Positions 18,115-27,850 are shown, counted from the stretch's first letter. The stretch is DNA of 64,000 nucleotides from Sulfurimonas xiamenensis (GCF_009258045.1 NZ_CP041166.1:1178001-1242000); one strand, 5' to 3'. Made by a program: numbers and translations. The notes: a model not told the origin generated them from the letters alone.

Positions 18115-19239
18115 ATGCAAAATTTAAGCTATTACGAAATATTAGAAGTATCACGGGATGCGGATAAATCAACAATTAAAAAAGCTTACAGAAAAATGGC
18201 TAAAATTTATCATCCGGACAAAAATCCAGGAGATCTTGAAGCCGAACAAAAATTTAAGTTATGCAATGAAGCATATCAGTGCTTGAGCGACGACCAGCAA
18301 AGAAGTATTTATGACCGTTACGGAAAAGAGGGATTGCAGGGAATGGGCGGCCGAAGCCACTCATCTGCAGGATTTGATGATTTAGGTTCAATCTTTGAAG
18401 AGATGTTCAGCGGCTTTGGAGGCGGAAGTTCCCGTCGCCGCCAAAACCCTGCGGATATGGAAAAATATCCTCTTGATATGAGCGTCGATATGACCATTAG
18501 TTTTAACGAAGCGATCTTTGGATGTGAAAAAGATATAGAATTTATATATAAAACACCTTGTAACAGTTGTAAAGGCACCGGTGCAAAAGATGGCAAACTC
18601 TCTACATGTCATCAATGTAGAGGGCAAGGTCAGATTTTTATGAAACAGGGGTTTATGACATTCTCTCAAACCTGTCCGGCATGCCATGGAACAGGTTCCG
18701 CACCATCTGCTCCCTGTGCCAGCTGTGATGGACGCGGCTACCATGAAGAGAGAGGAAATGTAACCATTAAGATACCCAAAGGTGTTGATAACGGAAACCG
18801 CCTTAGAATTTCTGGAAAAGGAAATATTGGAAAACGAGGCGCAAGAGGCGACTTATATGTAACATTTAGCGTAAAACCCGACAAACATTTTCAAAGAGAC
18901 GAAAATGATGTATACATAGCAATTCCTGTATTTTTTACACAAGCAGTTGCAGGAGAGACTCTTACCATTCCTTCACTCACAGGAGAATTGGAATTAAAAC
19001 TTGATATCGGTACGAAAGATAAACAGCAGTTTGTCTTCAGAGGCGAAGGCATAGAAGATGTTCACGGTCATGGCAAAGGAGATCTTATTGCCCAGGTAAA
19101 TATTACCTACCCTAAAAAATTAACTGATGAACAGCGTGAACTTATTAGCAAACTTCAAGAATCTTTCGGTATAGAATCAAAACCGCATGAAAGCGTTTTG
19201 GACTCTGCCATCGAAAAAATGAAAAGCTGGTTTAAATAG
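18115..19239 (+). CDS. dnaJ: Chaperone DnaJ (type I)
   Basis: A 374-residue type I Hsp40. J domain 1-70 with the HPD triad in YHPDKNPG; Gly/Phe-rich region ~75-120; four CxxCxGxG-type repeats ([32 protein letters not shown]; the last has Asp for Gly) bind two zincs at ~140-210; then the C-terminal substrate-binding domain. It stimulates DnaK ATPase and delivers unfolded clients. No grpE or dnaK is adjacent. Its stop codon lies within a long inverted repeat. Confidence 0.97.
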   Translation: MQNLSYYEILEVSRDADKSTIKKAYRKMAKIYHPDKNPGDLEAEQKFKLCNEAYQCLSDDQQRSIYDRYGKEGLQGMGGRSHSSAGFDDLGSIFEEMFSGFGGGSSRRRQNPADMEKYPLDMSVDMTISFNEAIFGCEKDIEFIYKTPCNSCKGTGAKDGKLSTCHQCRGQGQIFMKQGFMTFSQTCPACHGTGSAPSAPCASCDGRGYHEERGNVTIKIPKGVDNGNRLRISGKGNIGKRGARGDLYVTFSVKPDKHFQRDENDVYIAIPVFFTQAVAGETLTIPSLTGELELKLDIGTKDKQQFVFRGEGIEDVHGHGKGDLIAQVNITYPKKLTDEQRELISKLQESFGIESKPHESVLDSAIEKMKSWFK

Positions 19240-19261
19240 GGAAGAATTTCCTATTTAAACC
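19229..19261 (+). terminator. Long inverted repeat over the dnaJ stop codon
   Basis: GGTTTAAATAGG at 19229-19240 pairs perfectly with CCTATTTAAACC at 19250-19261 around a 9-base loop, and flanking T/A bases extend the stem. The left arm includes the last dnaJ codons and the TAG stop at 19237-19239. It lacks a strong T tract, so it may be a mediocre terminator or an mRNA-stabilising 3' hairpin. Confidence 0.55.
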
Positions 19262-19320
19262 AAAATTCTTTAATAACAAAATTATGATACACTTATACAA
19301 AAATATATGAGTACTTTAAC

Positions 19321-19911
19321 ATGAACAAAGAGCATCTTAAAAAGAAACTGTCTAGCTTAGCGTTGTCAATGTTTAGAAAAGATTTTTTCGGTATTTATCA
19401 TGGTTCTCTTTCTGCTAAAACAGAAATAAATAGATTTATTATAAACACAAAAGAGGCTGTTTTTGACACACTTGACAATACCTCTCTTATAGAACTCTAT
19501 TTTAAAAAAGATTACAGATGGAATCAAGCTAGTATTGATGCAAATATTCATTACAGCGTCTATTCACAAATATCTGATGCAAAATTTATCTCTTTTAGTA
19601 TGCCCCCCTTTACAACCGCATACTCACTTGAGCACAATATTATCACTCCCAAAGACTATTTTGGTCATAAAGAGATAGGTTCTATAGAGATATTTGACCC
19701 AAGAAATTTTGATGATTGGTATGAAAGAGCAAATAGTGAAATTGCTTACTATTTCCAGAGTCAAAAAACAGATATTATGGTTATTCGAGGTTATGGTGTT
19801 TACACTTTTAACAGAGATGTTTATGAAATGGCAAAAAAACTCTCTATACTAGAAAAAAGCTGTAAAATTCTTCTACTTAATGAGAAAAACAGTAATTCAG
19901 CTTTTTACTAG
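19321..19911 (+). CDS. Class II aldolase/adducin-like protein
   Basis: A 196-residue protein without a signal peptide. The segment FFGIYHGSLSAKTEINRFIINTKEAVFD resembles the class II aldolase N-terminal motif (GN-S-R ... F-I-p-g), and MVIRGYGVYTFNRDVYEM resembles the family's C-terminal HG-G-w motif. The usual zinc-binding HxH pair is not obvious, so aldolase chemistry may be lost. It stands alone between dnaJ and bioA. Function unknown. Confidence 0.7.
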   Translation: MNKEHLKKKLSSLALSMFRKDFFGIYHGSLSAKTEINRFIINTKEAVFDTLDNTSLIELYFKKDYRWNQASIDANIHYSVYSQISDAKFISFSMPPFTTAYSLEHNIITPKDYFGHKEIGSIEIFDPRNFDDWYERANSEIAYYFQSQKTDIMVIRGYGVYTFNRDVYEMAKKLSILEKSCKILLLNEKNSNSAFY

Positions 19912-19919
19912 ATACAAAA

Positions 19920-21218
19920 CTAAAGAAGCGATTTTATCGCCTCATAAGCTGTATCCATCATCTTATCACACTGCTCTTGTGTTATAATATATGGCGGCAT
20001 AAAGTAGACTACATGACCAAGCGGGCGTAGCAAAACACCGTTATCAAGCCCATACTGATATACTTTAAGCCCTATTCTCTCCTCTGGTTTATACCCTTTT
20101 AACTCTATTGCGCAGATCATGCCTGTTTGTCTTGTTGATGCTACATTTTCAAGTTCTTCAAACTTCAAAAGTTTATCACTCATATATTTTGAAATTTCTC
20201 TGTTTTTCTCTATAACATTATCTTTTTCAAAAATATCAAGAGTCGCATTTGCAGCTGCGCAGGCAAGTGCATTTCCGGTATAGCTGTGAGAGTGCAAAAA
20301 AGCTTTGTACTCACTATAATCACAATAAAATTTTGCATATATATCATCACTTGTCAAAACGACAGAAAGCGGAAGATAACCTGCAGTCAAACCTTTGGAC
20401 AAAACAAGGAAGTCAGGTGTTATATTTGCACTCTGACATGCAAACAGCTCTCCCGTTCTTCCAAAACCTACCATAACCTCATCAGCAATCATATGAATAT
20501 CATATTTATTACAAATTTGGCGCACCAAGACCAAAAACTCTTTATGATACATATGCATATATCCGGCACCCTGAACAAGCGGCTCTAAAATTATTGCACT
20601 TATCTCATATGCTCTGCTTTTACACAACTCTTCAAACTCTCTTGCCGCTTCTCTAGCCGACTCTATGCTCATATCTTTTGGCACGGGAGTCTGAATGCTT
20701 TGTATCAAAAGAGGTTCATAAGTATCTTTGTAAAGCTTTACATCGCCAACGCTTAATGCGCCTATTGTCTCCCCATGATAAGAGTTAGTCAATGAAACAA
20801 AAAGTTTTTTATTTTTACCATCATTTTTATGCGCATGAAAACTCATCTTAAGCGCTACTTCAACAGCGCTGGAACCATTGTCTGCATAAAAACATTTTTC
20901 TAAACCTTCAGGTGTTATTTTTACCAATCTTTCAGATAATTTTATAACCTGTTCGTGTGTAAAACCTGCCAATATTACATGTTCAAGAGTATCTAACTGC
21001 TCTTTTATCTTTTCATTTATATAGCTGTTGGTATGACCAAAAAGATTGACCCACCAACTGCTAACTGCATCTATATAAGTATTGCCCTCAAAATCTTCCA
21101 AATAGACACCATATGCTTTTTTCACAGGAATAATCGGAAGTGTTTCATGATCTTTCATTTGGGTACATGGATGCCACAAAACACTTAAATCTCTTTTTTT
21201 TAATTCTAAATTATTCAT
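19920..21218 (-). CDS. bioA: Adenosylmethionine-8-amino-7-oxononanoate aminotransferase
   Basis: A 432-residue fold type I PLP enzyme of biotin synthesis that transfers the amino group of S-adenosylmethionine to KAPA to form DAPA. Visible motifs: LWHPCTQM at the N-terminus (BioA-specific), SSWWVNLFGH, YADNGSSAVEVALKM, NSYHGETIGALS, ADEVMVGFGRTG and the PLP lysine in LSKGLTAGYLPLS, then HSYTGNALACAAA. No other bio gene is adjacent. A 116-residue hypothetical gene lies immediately upstream, 5 bases away. Confidence 0.96.
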   Translation of the reverse strand: MNNLELKKRDLSVLWHPCTQMKDHETLPIIPVKKAYGVYLEDFEGNTYIDAVSSWWVNLFGHTNSYINEKIKEQLDTLEHVILAGFTHEQVIKLSERLVKITPEGLEKCFYADNGSSAVEVALKMSFHAHKNDGKNKKLFVSLTNSYHGETIGALSVGDVKLYKDTYEPLLIQSIQTPVPKDMSIESAREAAREFEELCKSRAYEISAIILEPLVQGAGYMHMYHKEFLVLVRQICNKYDIHMIADEVMVGFGRTGELFACQSANITPDFLVLSKGLTAGYLPLSVVLTSDDIYAKFYCDYSEYKAFLHSHSYTGNALACAAANATLDIFEKDNVIEKNREISKYMSDKLLKFEELENVASTRQTGMICAIELKGYKPEERIGLKVYQYGLDNGVLLRPLGHVVYFMPPYIITQEQCDKMMDTAYEAIKSLL

Positions 21219-21223
21219 ATATT

Positions 21224-21574
21224 TTACTTATTTAACACGGATGATTTATACTCGGGAGTATAACTAAGATTAGTGCATGACAAAAGTCCATAAAGCTCCA
21301 TTTCTGCTCCGCTTATATCAAAAAGCTCTTCTCCCTCTTTTCCTAAAAATATAAATCTTTCAAACTTATGATTTTTTTTATCTATATATTTTGAAAAAAC
21401 AACATAATATGCATCTTTAAACTCGGGTATTTTAGAGCACGCATCAAGATATTTATCACAAGATTTATCAATACTTTTTACTTCCAAAACATCAGATTGA
21501 ATTGTGTTTAACAATAACTCCGGTAACTTTGGCAACTCTTTTTCAATATTTGAATATTTTGAAATATCATTCAT
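21224..21574 (-). CDS. Hypothetical protein upstream of bioA
   Basis: A 116-residue soluble protein with no signal, TM segment or motif I recognise. It holds one Cys pair region (SCDKYLDAC) and is acidic and helical in the first half. It is probably co-transcribed with bioA (5-base gap). The 171 bases upstream to ppiD are AT-rich, and I see no RNA gene in them. Confidence 0.6.
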   Translation of the reverse strand: MNDISKYSNIEKELPKLPELLLNTIQSDVLEVKSIDKSCDKYLDACSKIPEFKDAYYVVFSKYIDKKNHKFERFIFLGKEGEELFDISGAEMELYGLLSCTNLSYTPEYKSSVLNK

Positions 21575-21745
21575 AGAAAATCCTTTCTCAGCTCCATTTT
21601 AACCGATTCTACCGATTTTTCATTTATATATATCTTAGGTTTTACAAATCATAGCATTAAATTAAAATTTAACACCTCTTTATGAAGGTTTAATACGAAT
21701 TTACATAAAATTACAAAAATATCATAATACAAGGCTGTCAAACCA

Positions 21746-23209
21746 ATGATTACATGGATGCAAAGACATAAAAAATATCTCATAATAACTATTTGGATTT
21801 CCACTATTGCTTTTGTTGGAGCTGGATTTGTCGGATGGGGTCAGTATAGTTATGGTGATAAAGCAGGAGCTGTAGCAAAAGTTGGCAGTGTTGAGATAAC
21901 AATGGGAGAACTTCAAAAAAGTTATTCTAACCTTTACAATCAATATTCTCAAATGTTTCAAGGTGAGTTTGATGAAGAAAAAGCAAAAAGCTTTGGTCTT
22001 CAATCTCAAGCTCTTCAATATTTAATACAACAGGCTCTTATATTAAATTTAGCAAAATCTTATGATTTGCAAATAAACGACACTGAGCTTCTAAATGAGA
22101 TAAAAACAAAAGAATTTTTCTTTAAAGAGGGCGTTTTTGATTCAGAAACATATAAAGAGATTCTTTTAAGAAACAATTTGAGTGTTAAAGAGTATGAAAA
22201 TGATATAAGAAAAGAGCTCTTAATCAAAAAAACACTTAGCCTTTTTCCTGTTGAAGTTAAAGAGAGTGAGCTAAATATATTAAATACCGCGACGGGTATC
22301 TCTGATAAAATAGAGTACAAAATTTTAAATGCAGATCAAATAAAAATTGATACTTCAGACAGCTTGATAAAACCTTTTTGGGAAAAAATGCAAAACGATT
22401 TTATGACTGAGATAAGTTATGATATCAAGTTTATAAAACAACCTAAAATTTCAAAAGAGTATGATGATGCAACACTTAGCCAGTACTACAATGAAAACAA
22501 ACTTCACTTTAAAGATAAAGATGGAAAAATACTCTCTTTAGATGCTGCTAAAGATAAAATCAAAGAAGAGTTAAATGCAAAAGAGACTAAGAAAGAGGCT
22601 TTAAGAACATATATAGCTTATAAAAAAGGTGAACTAAAAGATGTTACTATAGAGAGTTCTACCATCTCAGCTTCAAACAATCCATTTAACAAAGATGCTT
22701 TTGATATAGTGTCAAATTTAACATCGTCATCTCCATTTTCAAAGCCTGTTATGGTTGGAGAAGACTATATAACTTTTGAACTTATAAATGTAAACCCATC
22801 AAAAACAAAAAGTTATGAAGATGCAAAAAGCGAGGTTATGTCTCTCTATGTTGATCAACAAAAAAGAGAAAAATTGCTAGAGATGGCGAAAAAATCATTC
22901 TCTACATTTAAAGGCAAAACAACAGATTTTATAACAGGAAATGATTATAGTAAATTTACAGAGTTAAGCACAGAAGAGGCAGTTGAATTTTTAAACACAC
23001 TTTTTGGCGCAAAAGAAAAAAGAGGATTTGTTCCTATAAAAAGCGGAAAAATTGTTATGTATAACATACTTGAACAAAAACTTCTCAACAATACTTTAAG
23101 TGAAAAAAACAATCCGATTGCCAAATTAAAAGCTACAATGTTTAATGAAGGTTTGATTAAAAACTTACAAAACAAATACAAAACCGAGATTTTTATCGAA
23201 GGATTATAA
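21746..23209 (+). CDS. PpiD/SurA-like periplasmic peptidyl-prolyl isomerase-family chaperone
   Basis: A 487-residue protein with one N-terminal TM anchor (KYLIITIWISTIAFVGAGFVGWGQ) and a SurA_N-type helical domain from ~40 on (VAKVGSVEITMGELQKSYSNLYNQY, QALQYLIQQALI). The central parvulin-like region is weakly conserved, so isomerase activity is uncertain. This is the PpiD layout, a membrane-tethered chaperone at the exit of the Sec translocon. It is immediately followed by ftsA (one base between stop and start). Confidence 0.88.
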   Translation: MITWMQRHKKYLIITIWISTIAFVGAGFVGWGQYSYGDKAGAVAKVGSVEITMGELQKSYSNLYNQYSQMFQGEFDEEKAKSFGLQSQALQYLIQQALILNLAKSYDLQINDTELLNEIKTKEFFFKEGVFDSETYKEILLRNNLSVKEYENDIRKELLIKKTLSLFPVEVKESELNILNTATGISDKIEYKILNADQIKIDTSDSLIKPFWEKMQNDFMTEISYDIKFIKQPKISKEYDDATLSQYYNENKLHFKDKDGKILSLDAAKDKIKEELNAKETKKEALRTYIAYKKGELKDVTIESSTISASNNPFNKDAFDIVSNLTSSSPFSKPVMVGEDYITFELINVNPSKTKSYEDAKSEVMSLYVDQQKREKLLEMAKKSFSTFKGKTTDFITGNDYSKFTELSTEEAVEFLNTLFGAKEKRGFVPIKSGKIVMYNILEQKLLNNTLSEKNNPIAKLKATMFNEGLIKNLQNKYKTEIFIEGL

Positions 23210-23210
23210 A

Positions 23211-24569
23211 TTGAGCAGAACTGTTTTAGCCATAGATATAGGTTCAACGAAGATATGTGCAATTATCGCTGAAATTGCTAATGACAACTCCATAGCTATA
23301 ACAGGAGCCGGAACCTGCAAAGCACAGGGTCTTAAAAAGGGAAGTATTACAAATATAGAACTTGCTTCAAGATCTATAAAAACTGCATTAAATGATGCCA
23401 AAAGGGTTTCAGGCAGCGAAGTAAAAACTGCTATAGTCTCTATCTCAGGCGCTTACACAAAAAGTTTAAACTCCAGCGGTATCGTAAATATTCAAAACAA
23501 AGAGGTTAGTTTTAAAGAGATAGAAAGAGTTATGCAAACCTCTCTTTATAACGCAAATATTCCAAATGAGTATGAAGTACTCCACGCTCTTCCTTATAAC
23601 TTTAAAGCTGATGATCAGGACTACATTGAAGATCCTCTTGGAATGAATGCTTCAAGACTTGAAGTTAACACACATATTATAACAACACAAAAATCAAATC
23701 TAAACAATCTAAAAAAAGCAGTTCGTGGAGCCGGTGTCGAAGTTGAAAATATTGTTTTAAACGGTTATGCTTCTTCAATCGCTACACTTAATGATGATGA
23801 AAAAGAGTTGGGTGTTGCTGTTATTGATATGGGAGGAAATACCAGCAATATTATTATTCACTCTGGCAACTCTGTGCGATATAATGATTTTTTAGGAGTT
23901 GGTTCCAATCATGTAACAAGTGATCTCTCTATGGCACTTCATACACCACTTAATATTGCTGAAAGTGTAAAATTAAAATATGGTTCGCTTTTAACTCCCA
24001 GCAATGATTTAATAGAACTTCCTATAATCGGTGATGAAAATACAACACATGAAGTCTCTCTTGAAGTAGTACATAATGTAATTTATGCTAGAGTTGAAGA
24101 GACCTTAATGATTTTAGCTCAGTTTATAGAAAACAGCGGGCTCAAAGATAAAATTGGTGCGGGTATAGTTTTGACAGGCGGATTTTCTCAAATGGATGGA
24201 ATAAGAGAATTAGCAGTAGCAACTTTTGGATCTGTTCCTGTTCGTCTTGCAAAACCTAAAGAGATGGATGGTCTTTTTGACAATCTCCGTTCTCCGGAAT
24301 ATTCAAGTGCCATAGGTCTTATTATGTATGCAGCATCTCCATATACACAGTATGAAATAGATGTAAACAAAAGAGTTAGACACTCAAATGAGATGCTGAC
24401 GCATGAAAGCAGAATCAATCTTGCTGATGAGCCTGATATTCCGATTCCTCATTCACAAAATGATGAAAAAGAAGAAGGAATAGTGACGCTTTCACTGAAA
24501 AAAAGCAAAAAAGAAGATGAAGCCGGTGTATTTAGTAAATTTTGGAACTGGGCAACCCAGTTATTTTAA
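23211..24569 (+). CDS. ftsA: Cell division protein FtsA
   Basis: A 452-residue actin-fold protein that anchors FtsZ to the membrane. ATP-site motifs are seen: AIDIGSTKICAI (phosphate 1), VIDMGGNTSNIIIHSG (phosphate 2), IVLTGGFSQMDG (adenosine). An amphipathic C-terminal tail (FSKFWNWATQLF) fits the membrane-targeting helix. The start codon is TTG at 23211, directly after the ppiD TAA. ftsZ follows after 9 bases. Confidence 0.96.
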   Translation: MSRTVLAIDIGSTKICAIIAEIANDNSIAITGAGTCKAQGLKKGSITNIELASRSIKTALNDAKRVSGSEVKTAIVSISGAYTKSLNSSGIVNIQNKEVSFKEIERVMQTSLYNANIPNEYEVLHALPYNFKADDQDYIEDPLGMNASRLEVNTHIITTQKSNLNNLKKAVRGAGVEVENIVLNGYASSIATLNDDEKELGVAVIDMGGNTSNIIIHSGNSVRYNDFLGVGSNHVTSDLSMALHTPLNIAESVKLKYGSLLTPSNDLIELPIIGDENTTHEVSLEVVHNVIYARVEETLMILAQFIENSGLKDKIGAGIVLTGGFSQMDGIRELAVATFGSVPVRLAKPKEMDGLFDNLRSPEYSSAIGLIMYAASPYTQYEIDVNKRVRHSNEMLTHESRINLADEPDIPIPHSQNDEKEEGIVTLSLKKSKKEDEAGVFSKFWNWATQLF

Positions 24570-24578
24570 GGAGAGATT

Positions 24579-25697
24579 ATGGAACCATTTTTGATTGAAG
24601 AAGCTAGTAGTTTAAATGGAGCAAGAATCGTAGCTGTTGGTGTCGGCGGCGGCGGCGGCAACATGATTGGTCATATGATCAAAGAGGGTGTAACTGGCAT
24701 AGAGATGATTATGATAAATACCGATGCACAAGCTTTAAATGATACAAATGGTGCAAGTAAAATCCAAATCGGGGCAAAGCTGACAAAAGGTCTCGGTGCA
24801 GGAATGAAACCAGAAATTGGGAAAGAATCTGCACTAGAAAATTATGATGAAATTAAAAAAGCTTTAGAGGGTGCTGATATTGTATTTATCTCTGCCGGTC
24901 TTGGCGGCGGAACAGGAACAGGTGCTGCTCCTGTTATTGCAAAAATTGCTAAAGAGGTAGATGCTTTAACAATTTCAATTGTCACAAAACCTTTTATGTT
25001 TGAAGCGCCAAAGAGACTAAAGCTTGCTATAGCCGGATTAGAAGAGCTAAAAAAAGAGAGTGACTCTATTGTAGTTATTCCTAATGACAAACTACTCTCC
25101 ATTATTGATAGAAGACTTGGAATCAAAGATAGTTTTAAAATAGTTGACAGTGTTTTGGCACAAGCTGTCAGCGGAACAGCCGGAGTTATTCTCTCAAGCG
25201 GTGACAATGATATAAATCTTGACTTTGCCGATTTAAAAACAGTAATGAGTCATAAAGGCATGGCGCTTATGGGTGTAGGAGAGCATGAGGGTGAAAACGC
25301 AGCTTATGAAGCTATCAAAGCTGCTATAGAGTCCCCTCTTCTTGACAATATCTCAATAAATGGCGCAATGGGTGTTTTAGTACATTTTCATATGCATCCG
25401 AATTTTCCGATGATAGAAACATCTGAAGCTATGATAGTAGTTCAAGAGAGTGCTCATGAAGAAGCTGATGTAATATTTGGTACTTCAACTGATGATTCAC
25501 TACCTGAAAATTATGTAAAAATAACTATTATTGCAACAGGCTTTGAAAAAGATTTAAACCCTAGTTCAAATAATGAAAATTTTGTAAGTGAAACTCCTTC
25601 ACCGGCTGCAAAAATTCGTCCAAGATTAGTGGTTGGCGGGGATCTTGACAGTACTCACTTAGATATTCCATCATATATGAGACAACAGCAAGATTGA
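24579..25697 (+). CDS. ftsZ: Cell division protein FtsZ
   Basis: A 372-residue tubulin-like GTPase forming the Z ring. It has GVGGGGGNMIGHMI at the N-terminal nucleotide site, the tubulin signature GGGTGTGAAPV (~105), and the T7-loop region NLDFADLKTVM. A short variable linker ends in a conserved C-terminal peptide (LDIPSYMRQQ) that binds FtsA. A GGAGAG ribosome site precedes ATG 24579. Confidence 0.97.
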   Translation: MEPFLIEEASSLNGARIVAVGVGGGGGNMIGHMIKEGVTGIEMIMINTDAQALNDTNGASKIQIGAKLTKGLGAGMKPEIGKESALENYDEIKKALEGADIVFISAGLGGGTGTGAAPVIAKIAKEVDALTISIVTKPFMFEAPKRLKLAIAGLEELKKESDSIVVIPNDKLLSIIDRRLGIKDSFKIVDSVLAQAVSGTAGVILSSGDNDINLDFADLKTVMSHKGMALMGVGEHEGENAAYEAIKAAIESPLLDNISINGAMGVLVHFHMHPNFPMIETSEAMIVVQESAHEEADVIFGTSTDDSLPENYVKITIIATGFEKDLNPSSNNENFVSETPSPAAKIRPRLVVGGDLDSTHLDIPSYMRQQQD

Positions 25698-25715
25698 AAT
25701 TTTACTATTTATATG

Positions 25716-25721
25716 TATAAT
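25716..25721 (+). promoter_or_regulatory. Probable -10 element for the regulator operon upstream of nosZ
   Basis: TATAAT in the 44-base gap after ftsZ, 21 bases before ATG 25742. It would drive the 143-residue protein, the Crp/Fnr regulator and the membrane protein as one unit. Confidence 0.45.
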
Positions 25722-25741
25722 ACAATTAAAAAAGGAACTCA

Positions 25742-26173
25742 ATGAAATTTTTATATATACTTTTAATCGCTCTATTGCCTATTTTTGGATTAGCTGCAGA
25801 AGATAAAAACAAAGGAATATCACTTGAAGCTATAAAAGCACAAAATAGAAATGTTGTTAAAATGGCAGCTGAAGAGATGTCAAAATCACTTCCTACAACA
25901 ATTGACAAGCAGACAAAACTTATAGACATCAAAACAGATGATACAACACTTGTTTATATATTTGAAATAGATACGGCTCCTAAAAGTGATGAAACTGTAA
26001 AAAAAGAAGATCACAGCAGAATGCAAAAAGCTGTAACTGAGGGTGTATGCAGAAGTTCAGAGAGATTTTTAGAATCAGATATATCTATTAGATACATATA
26101 TAAAAGTGCACTTACAAAAGCAGAACTTTTTACATTTGATATAAGTAAAGAAAATTGCCCTGACTTATTATAA
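25742..26173 (+). CDS. Small exported protein of unknown function
   Basis: A 143-residue protein with a Sec signal (MKFLYILLIALLPIFGLAAE) and a mature domain of about 125 residues. I do not recognise the family. The mature part has two Cys (GVCRSSERF and ENCPDLL) that could form a disulfide. It is followed after 3 bases by the Crp/Fnr gene, so it may be co-expressed with the nos regulators. Confidence 0.65.
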   Translation: MKFLYILLIALLPIFGLAAEDKNKGISLEAIKAQNRNVVKMAAEEMSKSLPTTIDKQTKLIDIKTDDTTLVYIFEIDTAPKSDETVKKEDHSRMQKAVTEGVCRSSERFLESDISIRYIYKSALTKAELFTFDISKENCPDLL

Positions 26174-26176
26174 TTA

Positions 26177-26845
26177 ATGAGTAAAAATACTTCCATAAAG
26201 AGCGTATTAAGTTCTTTAGATTTTTTTTCATCTCTCAACATAGAGCAGATAGATTTTTTAGCATCTATCTGCTCTGTTAATAGCTACTCAAAGAATTATA
26301 TTGTTTATTATGAAAAACAAAAGAGTGACTCTCTTTTGTTTCTTCTTGAGGGATTGGCAAAAGCATACAAAATAGACAAACATAATAATGAAATATTTCT
26401 TCACTACATTTATCCAAACTCATTAATATCTGAAATATCAAATATCAAAGAAGATACAATAGTCTCTTTTTCAAATATAGAACTGCTTGAAGATTCTCAA
26501 ATACTCAATATTGATTATAAGAAATTTAGAGAAAACTTTTTGGAAAAAGGTTTTTTATGTTCTGCATTTGCAAATGAGATTGTTTTAAAATCACAGCAAC
26601 TTCGTTCACTGATTAACAGAGAGTTTATTTTCAACTCTGTTGTCAAAGTTGCAATGATGCTTCATGATGATTTAAATATATTTAATAATTTAAAGCGTTC
26701 TGAAATATCACTTATACTTCATATACAGCCAGAAACTCTCTCAAGAGTTTTAAATAGGCTGAAAAGAGATAAAATAATCGATTCAAAAAGTGGAAAAATA
26801 GTAGTTTTAGACAAAGAGTCTCTACTATCTATTTGCGAGGAATAA
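26177..26845 (+). CDS. Crp/Fnr-family transcription regulator (upstream of nosZ)
   Basis: A 222-residue regulator: an N-terminal cyclic-nucleotide-binding-type beta barrel (~20-125), a dimer helix (~130-150) and a winged helix ending with the recognition helix HIQPETLSRVLNRLKRDKII. It lacks the N-terminal Cys cluster of true FNR, so an O2-sensing [4Fe-4S] centre is unlikely. Related Nss/DNR-type proteins of Wolinella, Campylobacter and pseudomonads respond to nitrate, NO or N2O. Its position directly ahead of nosZ, whose promoter has a matching palindrome, makes it a likely nos regulator, but the signal is unknown. Confidence 0.88.
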   Translation: MSKNTSIKSVLSSLDFFSSLNIEQIDFLASICSVNSYSKNYIVYYEKQKSDSLLFLLEGLAKAYKIDKHNNEIFLHYIYPNSLISEISNIKEDTIVSFSNIELLEDSQILNIDYKKFRENFLEKGFLCSAFANEIVLKSQQLRSLINREFIFNSVVKVAMMLHDDLNIFNNLKRSEISLILHIQPETLSRVLNRLKRDKIIDSKSGKIVVLDKESLLSICEE

Positions 26846-26848
26846 AAC

Positions 26849-27796
26849 ATGAAAAAAATTAAACTAGTCGGCGCATTAATATTTATACTCTCTATTATAT
26901 TAGTATCTCTTTTTTATCATGTAGCCAAAGAGAATCAATCACATAACAACCTTATAAATACAATGATTGAACAAAAAAATTTCACGCAGGAAGTTTCAAA
27001 AAATGTTTTTTATATTTATAAAAATTTAGATAGCACTACAAAAAGTATAGATGAAAGTATAAGACAGTTCTTAAATATTATGAGCAACAAAAAAGAAGGT
27101 TTGCAAAAAAGTAAAAAAATTTTAAAGTTATGGAATAAATTTTACCTTAAAGTACAGCATTTTAGAGATAAAACTAAAAACAGATCTTCTTATTCAAATA
27201 TGCTTCTTGAAAAAGATGTAAAAGATATTTATAACATTAATTTAGAATTGATTATAGAAAGCAATAAATTTATACAAGCGCAAGAAACCGCTTTCAATAA
27301 AAAACAAAAAAAATATAAATTACTTTTATATATACTTTCTACCATATTAATATCACTATTGTTTTATATATTTACACAACTAAAAACAATGATAATATTT
27401 ATGCAAAAATTTCTCTCTACATCAAAAGTAATTATTTCAAACTCTTCCATTAGAGAACTTAAACCGATTGAAATAGAAAATAAAAATTTGGAAATAAGTG
27501 AAGCAAGAAATAATTTCAATCTTCTTGTTGAAAAAATTAATAACTCCATTGAATATTCCAGCAACTCCATAAATCACTCATGTGAATCTTTAAAAGATGT
27601 AGAACATCATATAGAAGATTTGGTAGAACTTATTTATACAATGAATGAAGACACTAGAGACAAAGAGTTAAGAAAAAAAGAGGATGCAATCATACAATCA
27701 TTGGAAGAGTTAAGTTCGGCAGAGATAAAACTCAAAAACCTCAAAAAAGACTTAGATAGTCTTATTTCGCACTATAAACTTAAAAATAATAATTAA
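26849..27796 (+). CDS. Two-TM membrane protein with periplasmic helical domain and cytoplasmic coiled coil
   Basis: A 315-residue protein: TM1 at ~5-25, a helical periplasmic domain of ~130 residues, TM2 at ~160-180, then a long cytoplasmic region predicted as coiled coil (IENKNLEISEARNNFNLLVEKI; DKELRKKEDAIIQSLEELSSAEIKLKNL). The topology is that of a chemoreceptor or NarX-like sensor, but I see no kinase, methyl-accepting or GGDEF output domain. It starts 3 bases after the Crp/Fnr gene and ends 105 bases before nosZ. It may pass a periplasmic signal to the regulator. That is inference from position only. Confidence 0.7.
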   Translation: MKKIKLVGALIFILSIILVSLFYHVAKENQSHNNLINTMIEQKNFTQEVSKNVFYIYKNLDSTTKSIDESIRQFLNIMSNKKEGLQKSKKILKLWNKFYLKVQHFRDKTKNRSSYSNMLLEKDVKDIYNINLELIIESNKFIQAQETAFNKKQKKYKLLLYILSTILISLLFYIFTQLKTMIIFMQKFLSTSKVIISNSSIRELKPIEIENKNLEISEARNNFNLLVEKINNSIEYSSNSINHSCESLKDVEHHIEDLVELIYTMNEDTRDKELRKKEDAIIQSLEELSSAEIKLKNLKKDLDSLISHYKLKNNN

Positions 27797-27801
27797 TTAA
27801 A

Positions 27802-27850
27802 AAATTTGACTAAGGTCAAATTTTTAACCTACTATTTTTATTACTATAAT
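27802..27850 (+). promoter_or_regulatory. nosZ promoter with Crp/Fnr-type operator
   Basis: A perfect inverted repeat with 9-base arms and a 4-base spacer occupies 27802-27823 (core TTTGAC-TAAG-GTCAAA at 27805-27820). This is the TTGAc-N4-gTCAA layout recognised by Crp/Fnr-family regulators. A consensus TATAAT is at 27845-27850. A start site near 27854 would put the operator centre at -41.5, the classic class II activator position overlapping the -35 region. The leader to ATG 27902 is about 48 nt. Confidence 0.8.

Noticed and set aside
24188..24418. Leftward frame within ftsA as a possible small gene
   Set aside because: Fully antisense to FtsA coding sequence with no supporting features.
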